A stretch of 64,000 bases of DNA from Tubulanus polymorphus (Eukaryota > Nemertea > Palaeonemertea > Tubulaniformes > Tubulanidae), in the NCBI RefSeq assembly GCF_964204645.1, contig NC_134029.1, forward strand, positions 8,732,850 through 8,796,849, given 5' to 3'. This document shows, one piece after another, positions 42,631 through 53,154 of this stretch (its first letter is position 1; every line of letters starts with the position of its first letter). The notes under the pieces are model-generated. The model saw only the letters and a program-made list of their open reading frames with translations. It ran no database searches and had not been told where the DNA came from. The position numbers and the translations under genes are program-made.

Positions 42631-45600
42631 TTATTTGCCACATCCACCATGGCAGCCCTTTCCACCTGAGCTACTGGACATCTGACCACTCCCCAGAGAC
42701 ATCATTTTTCCACTGCCCGATGACATCATTTGTCCACTGCCGGATGACATCATTTGTCCACTGCCGGATGACATCATTTGTCCACTCCCCGATGACATCA
42801 TCTGACTGCTACCACCACTATAACTAAAACTACTCATCGCCATCCCACTTGAGCTTTGTACCATCCCAGCCCTCATCTGCATGGCCTGTTGCTTGACGCT
42901 GGCTAAAGAGTAACCTTTGGGATAGCAGATAAGCAATACTGCATTACCAACCTCTTCCTTGTATGACTCTAGTCCACTAGCACATGTACGCGCTGAAAGG
43001 ACAAAGCGAAAGTCTTTACCACACGCTAGCATAAGCCTAGCACATTTTAAGTAATTAGCCTGTATAGGCCAAAAGGCTACCATGCTTTTCACCTTTAAGC
43101 GGTTGTGTCGGTGAAAGGTATGCAGATTTTCACTAAGTAGATAATCTTGTTGAAGTTCAAATAATCTTCTCAAATTCATATCTAAAAATTTGGGTCTTGG
43201 TCACCGACAAGGAGTGTCCACCCCTAGAATAACCCATGAGATCGTAATCGTTCAACAAATAAAGATCTCCCTACCTGCACCCTGTTTGAAGCATTGTCCA
43301 CTGCCAACCTTCTGATATCCAGCCGGACAGCTTGCGGATTGGATTGTGGATGATTGGGACGTTGAAAATGAGCTCTTAACATAGACAGTCATCATGCCTA
43401 TGAATTACATATAGATAATATTCAATGGTGATCCTTATAACGGGTTTGTTCAGTTCAACGAATCAATTCATCAATCCAATTCAGTTACAGATAAGACTTC
43501 CGTGGTCTCATGATACTCAATGAAATACGAATTATATCTTCAGTAGTACATACTTTGCGTAATCTGCATGAAGTGCTGAACGACGTTTGCGGGAATTGAC
43601 ACATACTTTACTGAAAATTGAGCATTCAATAGTTCACACTTGACTCTTGATATGTTATATCCAGAGATAAAACCGACGAAAAAGGCTAGGACATGTTGCA
43701 AATGTTTCAGTACCTTTGACGAAAATTGTTAATTTGCTGACAAGGAAAGTCACGAATGAACTCGGGGAATAAGAAGTCACTATGAACATGCTCGCAGGTT
43801 TTAGTGGCGCGATGACTTGCGTTTCAAGGACAGTTTTCGGCATCATGAACATAAACCCGAAATATTTCACGAGGTCTTGCATTGTAGTCTTCATCTGAAG
43901 CGATACAAGAATTGAAGCTAATTATTACTTTGAAATTTGACGTGTTTAATGTTAACCAGTTTTGTGTCCGCATTTTCATTATATATATTCATTAGAATTA
44001 CTAAAAAACTACCACAATTTGATTCACCTTTGGAACAGTTGCTTGGGGAATGTTAAATTTCCCTGCAAATAGCAGTAGACGATTTGATCCAGGACGAAAG
44101 CCATTCGGTTGCTGCATCACATTGGCCAGAGTCGTGAATGCCAGTGCGAGATTCATCTGGTCATCTTTACCGGAATATACTATCTTTAATAAAGACAATC
44201 ATTTTCAATCATTCGCAGTAGCCACTGATTACCAATTTAACAGTGCTCTGTTAGTATGTATTTATAAAAAAAATACAGTTGCTCTTTTTGGCAATTTTGG
44301 AAATGTTCCCTTTGTGCAAATATTATTATTATAGACTTTAGAACTGCCCTTTTCGGGTTTCTCTGCCCCCCTTAAAATTCTTATGCTAGGTACGGCCCTA
44401 AGGTAAGGAAATATTTATTTTCAGTAGATATTACGGATTGGCATGACGGATGGAAAATGAATATATGGTGGGTCCATGACTTCTTTTTATCATTGACAAG
44501 AAGAATACACGAATACATGTTCACCACCTGTATTCACACATTAAAATATGCAGGTTACCTCTTTCAGAGATGTGGTGACCATTTCTGTCAGTCCGCTTTG
44601 ACCGTTAGCCATTGTTGGCAATGACACGTATTTTATTCCGCTGCCATCGCCGTATATGATATGAATCGTCATGAATTCTGGCGAGATTTCGTACTGTTTT
44701 ACGATTTCGATAATGCCGGACTTATATCCATCGAACTCGGACTTTTTGGTGTCTTTCGACGTATCCATTATGTAAATCAGCTCCATTTTCACTTTATGCG
44801 CTACAAATATGTTTTTGTATAGGTTTTTGAATTCATACATGTGTTTATCGATAGCAAACACATTTACCCTACGGTATCATTGATAAGTTTTACTGTTCCC
44901 AATTTCCAAGGCTAAGCTTGAACAAAATAGATATTTCTCAATATTTCACTTGGTATTGACCTAATTGGTTCTTTCTATTAGCCAAAATATTAGTAGAATT
45001 AGTCATCATTTTAAGAATATACACTCCTACAAGCTAGACAAAATGTCTACCAAAAAATCAAAATAATTCCAGTAACTTTGAAGTAGCAAATAGCTTACTC
45101 ACCTTTAGGTTTTTCTTGAGCTGTTGGGAAAAATGAGAAAAATGACTTAACATATCAAAGCAGGCCCTTTCAAAATTTTCAAATTGATTTATTCTCTCCA
45201 GATTTTCTGCCCCAAAGTAATATTTAATTCTTATTTATATATCTATATATCTCCTTATTAGAACAATCCTTTTTTGAGCTATTCACTGTTGACCTGACTC
45301 AATTGATGTGATTTACCTGTGAATCTTGATGGCAGAACCTTTGAAATAGCTTTAAAAATGAAATAAGAAAATATATTAGTAATTACTTCCTTTAGTTATC
45401 CTGTCAGCAGTTTTACCTATCGCTTAAATTTTTTGTTGACACTTACCAGAAGGGGTATACATCGTTTTGAATGTCGTTAAATCTTTTATATTTATCGGCT
45501 TCATTGCCAAAACTAAAATTGAAGGTAATCGATCAAGGAACAAAGCAACCATGTACTTGGCAAATTACTATCAAGAAAATTTCTTGAAGAAAAATGCATT

Positions 45601-48600
45601 TAATGTTCATAAAGATATGTTGAGGTCATTCATCTGGATTGACATAGTGACTCAATCAGCCGCTGGCAGGCATGGCAGTAGTGACTTAACAGCAGCAAAA
45701 TGTTCTTGAGTAAAATATAGAGGAATCTACAAAGTGTGACTTACCACAAGATACTTAATGTTGGATTCACTTACCACGGTATGTTGGATTTCGAACGACC
45801 TTGATGAATGAAGTGAAAATCGATACTGGCGTCATGCTCGGTTTATACGAGATAGAATGAACGGACTTGCTGGTCGGAATTATGCGACTAAGATAGCCCG
45901 TATCATCGGGTGTCGTACCGGCTGGTACCGTAAACGTCAAGTACATTTGCGATAACTTTTGCAGCAGCGTTTTGAATTTCGGCTCGTCACTTTTCGGTCT
46001 AAACGAGCCGAAGAGGTAAAGGTTACTTAGTAGGTTTCCATTACTTCTCGGTTTCGACACCAACTAAGAGAAAAAGATCGTTGATGATAAGTTGGGTGAT
46101 AAATTTGATAAATATGGATATGAACTTATATGAATGAGATAATCTCGGATACGAAGGAAGGTGGTGTCCTAAACGATATGGAAAGGCGTATCAAAATTTC
46201 TTACCGCGGCTACAACTTGAGTGAGCTCTGCTATATTCGGTTCTTGGTCCGTGTGTGGAAGATCGTTGATTTCTTTGATCATCTGCGCCACGGGTTTCAC
46301 GCCATCGACATTGATGACCTTGACATTCGAGCCTCCAACATACACAATGATTATGGTGGTAGCAGACGGGCTGATTTCGTATCTGCGAGCGTAAAACAAA
46401 AGACCCCACTATGGAAAAAGGTGATCCAAGGTATTTCGGTTTCGGTGAAATGTATGGTAATACCGGATACCTGTTAATCATATCGATGACTAGTGTTTTG
46501 AAATTCGTAAACGTTTCTTTCGGAACTCTCTTCGATCCGTCGAGCAGAACGAAAAACTGATGAGGTCGTTTGTCTGTAAATGGAAATAAGTATGGGCAGC
46601 CCCATAATCGTATTCATTTTACCAAGCTAATCATCACGTTGGTTTTTATTATACCTTTGTTAGATTCAGTAGGTATCTCGTTGGCAGGACTGCCTTGTCC
46701 TGATGGCTGTTTCGGTGTTTTCCCACCTGTCTTGGACGGCTTTGGATTTGTCCCTATATGAAAGATAGGTCGTCTGTTCAAACCGAATTCGATTCGAGCA
46801 AAATATCAACAAATCGTCGAAGATTTTTGATGAATCATTAGACAAGTTATGAGAACAGCATTCATGAAATGGCGTACCGGGGGATCCATCAGGTTTGCTT
46901 GGATTACTGGGCGAACCCTTCGAAGGTGTATTGGGTTTTGTCGGGCTGCTTGGTTCTGATGGCTGTTTCGGTGTTTTCCCACCTGTCGTGGACGGCTTTG
47001 GATTTGTCCCTATATGAAAGATAGGTCGTCTGTTCAGACCGAATTCGATTCCAGCAAAATATCAACAAATTGTCGAAGATTTTTTATGAATCATTAGACA
47101 GGGTATGAGAACAGCATTCATGAAATGGCGTACCGGGGGATCCATCAGGTTTGCTTGGATTACTGGGCGAACCCTTCGAAGGTGTGTTGGGTTTTGTCGG
47201 GCTGCCTGGTTCTGATGGCTTTTTCGGTGTTTTCCCAGATGGCTTGGATGATTTTGGATTATTTCCTACAAGAAAAATCCGTCGAGTTTATCAGGCTGAA
47301 TACGATTCGAGCAAAATATCCGCGCATTATCGAGGATATCCGAGAAATTACGTACCGGTAGATCCACTAGGTTTGCCTGGATTACTGGGTGAACCCTTTG
47401 ATGGGGTTTCGGGTTTTGTCGGGCTGCTTGGTTTCGACGGCTTTTCTGGTGATTTCCCAGCTGGCTTAGATGGCTCAGATTTTCCTGTATGATATGAGAT
47501 TCGTCATTTTATTCAGTTTGAATTCGATTCGAGGCAAAATATCCACTATCATCGAGTACATTGGATGAATCGTACGAATCGGCATAGTATTCAAGAAAAT
47601 AATGTACCAGGTTTGTCGTTAGAACCATTTGGATTACTCGGTGAACCCTTCGAAGGAGTGTTGGGTTTTACTTTCCTTACAGTAAGTTTTGGATTAACCG
47701 ATTTGACCTTTTTGTCCGTCGTATCTGAATAATTGAAAATATTTCTTTTGAAAAATCGTTAGATCGTGTCATTAAACTGAAATTCGTTCAACGCAAGATC
47801 TCACCAATGCTTTTCTTGACATCGACTGTAAAGAATAAAGAAAATGTTCATTGGTTTCAAATCATCACAGGAGTTAAGTATTGTGAAAACCAAAATGGCT
47901 AGAGGCGAAATACCTGTTACGGTTGTAGATGGTAGTAGATCGCCAGAAACCAAGCTGCCTGACTTTGGAATAGCCTTCGGAGTTTCTAAAAAACAAAGTA
48001 AAAAGTAGTGAATAAATGTCGAAAAGCGCTTTTACTTAAAACGACACACTTGGTTGAATATATTGAATTATAGAAGAGAAATGTGCTCAAACTAAATCAA
48101 ATCAACTGTCAAAGTGAATTGAATTAGAGGAGTTGCCGGGCTACAAATGGTAGTCTACTAGCTCTAGTATGAGCAGTTTTGATATTTCTATTCATTTATT
48201 TATCTATTGATTCAATATAGTTTTAATATCTGCGTAAACCTTAATTTACAATCAGGGCTGTAAGCAGTAACTGAAATATATGGTGGCAAAATGTCGGAAA
48301 AGATGTTTCCGTAGCCCGAGTGGTATAGCACATATCTTGAAACTATCATAGATTTTACTTACTGGGTGCTTTTTTAACTATCGTAGAGACGTATGTGACG
48401 ATGCTAGTGATTTCGGTTTTGGGCGCTAAACTTCCAGCTGGCACAATCGATGTATAAAAACTTTTATCAGCGGGTACAGATGCGATTGGTATCATTATGA
48501 TATACACGTATTGCTGCAAGATAGTGAATATCTGTACTATCTTATCTTTTGGTTCACCTGAGCCAGGTTTGAAGGAACCTATAAGCATCGTGGGCCGAGG

Positions 48601-51600
48601 GGTGGGTGCATCGGTCCTCCAGATGTAGCCATTGACGTCTTGGATAATGGTGACGATGAATTTCATGCCAAGATACGTCGTCGGTTTCGAATTCGGGAAT
48701 TTTACACTTTTCACCATCGATAGGTATGCACTCGTCCAGTCCATTTGATTCTGATCGGAATCGTCATTCGGTCCCAATGCACCGATAGGTAGAATCAATA
48801 CACTGTTTCCTTGTAGGATGAAAACCCATATATTTGTGAATTTCGGCGATATCCAATACATGTTGATCAGTTTCACAATGATAGAAATCGATTCCTGGAA
48901 ATTCTTCTGGCCAGTGTTCGATGAACCGTCAATGACGATGAGAAAATCGTAGCGTTCTTTCACTGTAAATGGATTGTGCCATTATAGATATTATATATTA
49001 TAATAGATTATATTAATATAGATAGGACATTATAGATATGTCCTATGCATGTTTAGGATCATTGTAATATGACGACGGATAAAAGCCTAGTTTTCAAGAA
49101 CGTCTTCTAGCCACGATAAAAACGCTCGTGAATTCAACATATTTGGCCTACGGGTAGAATCGCTGGCAAAGCAATCATACGGTGAGAAACCGCAGCGAAA
49201 ATATTATCTCATAAAAACAAACAAAGCAACGGTTCCCTGTCTGACAATTGCCAGCATTTGCCGTAATGAAAAGGCTGCGTTATTGTAATTAGATAGTTGT
49301 GAGGCAACCTTCCGCAAAAAACGTGTGTCTCTAAGATCTGCTTTTTTCGATTTTGCGACATGTTTGTGTTGCGAGAAAAACCGCTACATATTCGCCGCTT
49401 AAGGAATCTTGTAAAACCATGTTGAGATAAATACATCCTCCCACGGCAGGGATTCGAACCTGATGGCATCGCTACACTCAGCCACGGCACAAACCCCTCA
49501 GTGCCACAGTAGACCGGGTGCGCAGGTACATGCGCAGCTTTGCCGCACTTGCGGCACCAAACAGATTGCTCGTTGTATAATCGCTGAGGTAAATTTCACG
49601 GAAGAACTATAAACACAACTTGCCTATAAATGGGTTGGCTGACAATGACGTCATCTAAGCAACGCGTGTAGCTGCGCACTCGGTCTAGTGTGGCAGGGTT
49701 TCGTACCGTGGTAGTCTCGTGGCAGTCTCCCTGTCGGGGGAGGATGAGATACATAATGAAATGGTATTTCTACATACCTTTCTTTGACACGTCAACTTGA
49801 GCACCATTGCTTCCTCCCGCACCTCCTTTCGTTATCGTTTTGGCGGTTGTATACTCCGATGGTAGACTCATTCGATCTCCAGTAATTATACCTAAATGAA
49901 GACTCAGTCAAAATAATGCTGCTTATTTTAATGATACGGACAGATCATCGTATTAATACATAGACAAGGCGATTTCAAATCAAAGTTAAGGACAGGAACT
50001 ATCGAATATCAACGTTGATTTCAAAATATTTTCGATACCGGGGTTAGACTTAATCCATAACTGTGAAGCTTTACCAGAATTTGTTACCTGAATTTTTGAA
50101 TGGTTGGACTGAAAACAGAGAAACAGATGAAATAAATTTCAGATATCAACGTATCCCATCAGTTATATCAGTCTAAGGCATCGGCTTTCTAAATAAACGA
50201 TAAATCGCAGGCCCACTTACTTTGCATCACGAAATATCTCGAATCGATGAAATATTTGGGGGATTTCGGATACGGTTCTGAAACAGAGACATGTATTAGA
50301 TATGAATCGACTCCGCGTTTAAACGTAAACGACAATGGATTTCGTTTCAAAGCGATATGATATATTACGAGATTTGTAAGTTGTGACGCTCGATTTGATG
50401 TTAGAAATGATAGCGTCCGGTGAACCAGCACTTAAAGTCGTCTTAACTCCTAGGGTTTTGAAGAAAGCCGCGTTATTCGTTTTGCCAAACGGGATGTATA
50501 TCGGAAACATGTAGACGGATATGTATTTCGTCCACAGTTCGATCATCAGCGATCGCCACGACGGTTCTACCGGGGTACCGATATCACCTGCAAAAAATAT
50601 ACCGGTACATCGTTACCCAAAATGGAACATGTACTTCTTAATGAAAACAGTGTGCAGGCTAACTGACAGTTAGAACTCATTGCCGCAGCTATCAAGTCTT
50701 ATAAAAAATCCCTAAAATACGCTGGCTTTAGGGGCCACATTTTCCCTGAAAAATCTGCTTCGAAATCAAGTTTTAGAGTGAAAAACGATTCATATCAAAG
50801 TTGTCTTGATGCTTGCCTTGTTGTTATTTGGTATGGGTTAGAAAATGCAGATAATGTCATAGGAAAAAGATTTCGCTATAGTTAAATGCTGCTTCATGAC
50901 GAATTCCTGACCAAACGCTCTTCAATTTACCAGGTTTTATTTTGAACGAAAATGGTAACACTCACCAATAATGAAGAACAATTTCGTCACGTCCGTTTCC
51001 CTTGACAGAAAGCGTTGCAGTAACAGCATAGCCAGACTTTGCGTGGTAGCGTCAAAATTAGGCTCTGCGTTATCCTTGTAATGCAAATCCTTGTCTATTT
51101 GCTTAGTATACGCGTCAACGTAAGCTTTCTCTAACTTGTCTTCGGCTCCAAATTCTGGAATTAGTTGGACCATATTTCCGGACGCCTCAATGACAAGCAA
51201 ATGAACGTAGTTTTTGGAGATGAAGAACGTTTGCAGCAATGCCTTCACGAAATCATGCGACTGTTCGTAGACCTTTTTACCGGTAGCTTTATTGTTGCCG
51301 ATCAGAATAACTATATCAAGTTTCATCTTGGTACCATCGGCTACAAACAATATAATGGATATTACGAATGAAAAAAAAAGAAATTAGAAATTGATAGTTG
51401 AGATCTATTTGAAAATAGTGATGAATTATATTCTAAGTATGGAATGAATTATACGATCTGCACAGTGCCCAACTCATTCCTCGAATTACAACGAAACACT
51501 GAGCAAGACCAAATTTTCTTCTAAACGCAAATTGGACAGAAAAGAAACTATACCACCTTCAGTTTCCGCAGCTAAAATCCATTTCAAGGATCTTTGTCAG

Positions 51601-52120
51601 GAGGTCTTGGAAACCCCAATCAACATTGCATCTTTCCGAAGAACCTTAAAGCCAAGATGAGGCCTTCAAAAAGTCCCAGAAAAAGGCCTTGTTATAAGAG
51701 TAAGTGTAGAAGAGTTTGTTATTTAAACTGACGCAAATAAAGCGTATTGGTTATTATAGTATGATACTCATTTCAGTGCGAAATATAACTTTGGATAATT
51801 GGTTCCATTGGCAAAGATCATACACTTACCGGATCCACCACTGGATTCCCCTCCGCCGCAGCTGCCACCCATACACCCGCCAGGCCTTCCATCTACAACA
51901 AAAAAGTGATTTATCATTTCGATGGTTACCCTTTAACCTGCTTATCAAAAATTGAATATTTCACAATAATTTTGAACAGTTACATTCGTGTTCTTAAAAA
52001 TAGCGCTATTGATTGCTATCGATAGTGTAGTTAGGCTGTTTATACGTATAGACTTCACTTACGGATGACGCTTGTTGTGATAATCAAAGTTAGTAATAAC
52101 ACAGTAACGTGCGACGCCAT
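42631..52120 (-). CDS. Secreted protein with four degenerate vWA domains, about 26 exons
   Basis: Likely extracellular matrix, adhesive or byssus/shell-type protein; no exact family recognised. Exons: 52120-52063, 51892-51830, 51340-50966, 50587-50369, 50277-50221, 50108-50088, 49891-49778, 48962-48363, 47985-47914, 47825-47805, 47724-47608, 47484-47356, 47265-47134, 47009-46878, 46753-46655, 46573-46471, 46382-46205, 46063-45775, 45482-45447, 45349-45317, 45120-45103, 44800-44559, 44183-44028, 43894-43714, 43397-43275, 43181-42631. They total 4,119 nt and stay in frame (1,372 aa); 45482-45317 is the weakest part. Order: signal peptide MASHVTVLLLTLIITTSVI; Gly/Cys patch; vWA1 (about 41-238); vWA2 (303-502); Pro/Ser/Lys linker (503-736); vWA3 (737-926); vWA4 (956-1148); SCPAGYQKVGSGQCF; Met/Ser/Gly tail ending GCHGGCGK. 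Each vWA has a core strand then an IS(P/K) motif (FFISK, YWISPKF, YEISPSA, YEISPEF). The MIDAS DxSxS is incomplete in all four: IGNNK, DGSSN, DGSKR, DTSKD. Most exons are phase 1-1. Confidence 0.83.
42695..42815 (-). repeat. 24-bp coding minisatellite in the last vWA-gene exon
   Basis: About five tandem 24-bp units encode SGSGQMMS, with the last units changed to KMMSLGSG. They lie in the C-terminal low-complexity tail and are nearly identical at the DNA level, which implies recent unequal exchange. Confidence 0.9.
46655..47265 (-). repeat. Tandem exon-plus-intron duplication in the linker region
   Basis: Exons 46753-46655, 47009-46878 and 47265-47134 and the introns between them are copies of one unit of about 240-256 bp. 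Both intron and exon are conserved, including TATATGAAAGATAGGTCGTC and GTACCGGGGGATCCATC. The older, more diverged units 47484-47356 and 47724-47608 code for the same type of linker (KPNTPSKGSPSNP). Confidence 0.85.
49430..49538 (-). repeat. tRNA-derived SINE, minus orientation
   Basis: On the minus strand an A-box-like GTGGCTGAGTGTAGCGATGC is followed by the B box GGTTCGAATCC, then CCTGCCGTGGGAGGATG. It lies in the intron between vWA-gene exons 49891-49778 and 48962-48363. It cannot fold as a proper tRNA as far as I can see, so SINE is preferred. Confidence 0.6.
49671..49754 (+). repeat. Second SINE copy in opposite orientation
   Basis: GCTGCGCACTCGGTCTAGTG, TGGCAGGGTTTCGTACCGTGG and GGGGGAGGATGAGATA align with the minus strand of the copy at 49430-49538. 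The B box has been lost. The two copies form an inverted pair about 130 bp apart in the same intron. Confidence 0.6.
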
Positions 52121-52765
52121 CGTTACTACAATACTGTGTCTGAAAGGAACGAGGTTAGATCGTTTTAAATTCGAGAATCTCAATTCAATAAGGTGGTTCC
52201 TAAAGTGTAGAAATGTTTTGGGAAATATATTTTCATTGAACAATGTCCAATGTTTATTCCGAGTAAGTTACTCGAAGTTCTCAGTTAAAAGTGATTTTGG
52301 AGGTGTATGCTACGGAAGCATCCCGGAGACATCATTAAGGAAAAAGGGGACATCATTAACGAACAAATTGAAATTTGATTTAATATCGAGATATGTCTTA
52401 ACATGAAATCATTTACGATTGATAAATCGATTTCCCGATTATGTCGAGTTATCATCTCAACATGGAATCAGAAATTCTTTTATTTAATTCTAATTTCGAC
52501 TTTTCGTCCGGATCCTCTGCCATCTAGGATACATAATTTACCATTAATAAAAAGTTTTGCCGTTTTCGTGTTGAGACAACACAACTCTCCTTATGAATTT
52601 GATGTTGAATTATTATCTCCACTTAAGAGGATTTACGAAAGGTTTGATTTTATGTCGAGATAATAACTCGAAATAAAAACAGAAAAACTTGTTGGTGAAT
52701 CGTAAATGAATAAATGTCAAAATAAAAAACCATCTTAATTGCACTAAACATGTGGTTAATAGCTC

Positions 52766-52890
52766 TTGTCTTAAACAACTGTATGACAATTACGTTACCT
52801 CTTGCCTTAAGCAATTGTATGACAGGCCTCTTGCCTGAAACAACTGCATGACAGTTACGTTACATCTCGCCTTAAACAACTGTATGACAG
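52766..52890. repeat. 29-36-bp tandem repeats, four copies
   Basis: Units beginning near 52768, 52801, 52830 and 52866 share TTGCCTTAAACAACTGTATG and end in ACAGTTACGTTAC or a shortened form. They lie inside the larger element. Confidence 0.8.
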
Positions 52891-52934
52891 CTACGAGCAA
52901 TCATCTAAATAATAATTTAGATAATTGCTCGTAG
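52891..52934. repeat. 20-bp hairpin, one mismatch, 4-bp loop
   Basis: CTACGAGCAATCATCTAAAT at 52891-52910 pairs with 52915-52934 apart from one position. The loop is AATA. Confidence 0.9.
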
Positions 52935-53154
52935 ATGACAGTTACGTTAAAAAAAGATTATCGTTAATCAAAATTTTCTTGATCGTAAACGACGTCTCTG
53001 AGACGGCAGTGGATCTCGACAAAAAAGTCGAATTTTGAAATTAAAGAAAATTTCTGATTTTATGTTGAGATAATAACTCAACCGTACATGATTGGGATAC
53101 ATCTCGACATAAAATACCATTTTCCTAGATTATGTCCCCAGGACGCTTCCGTAG

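Larger units (their letters stand above)
52310..53154. repeat. DNA-transposon-like element with CTACGGAAGC termini, about 845 bp
   Basis: The left end CTACGGAAGCATCCCGGAGA and the reverse complement of the right end, CTACGGAAGCGTCCTGGGGA, are near-identical terminal inverted repeats. The inside has several TCGAGATAATAACTCGA-type units plus a tandem array and hairpin. No transposase is encoded. The terminus resembles the GCTTCCGTA ends of the shorter elements at 20.94 and 39.54 kb. It begins just upstream of the vWA gene's start codon, so it may overlap its promoter. Confidence 0.65.

Noticed and set aside
47151-47492. Plus frame rich in Gly and Phe (GFVGL repeats)
   Set aside because: It is the antisense of the Pro/Ser/Lys linker exons of the vWA gene.
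49430-49510. tRNA gene on the minus strand
   Set aside because: A and B boxes are present but I could not pair an acceptor stem, and a diverged second copy lies nearby, so SINE is preferred.
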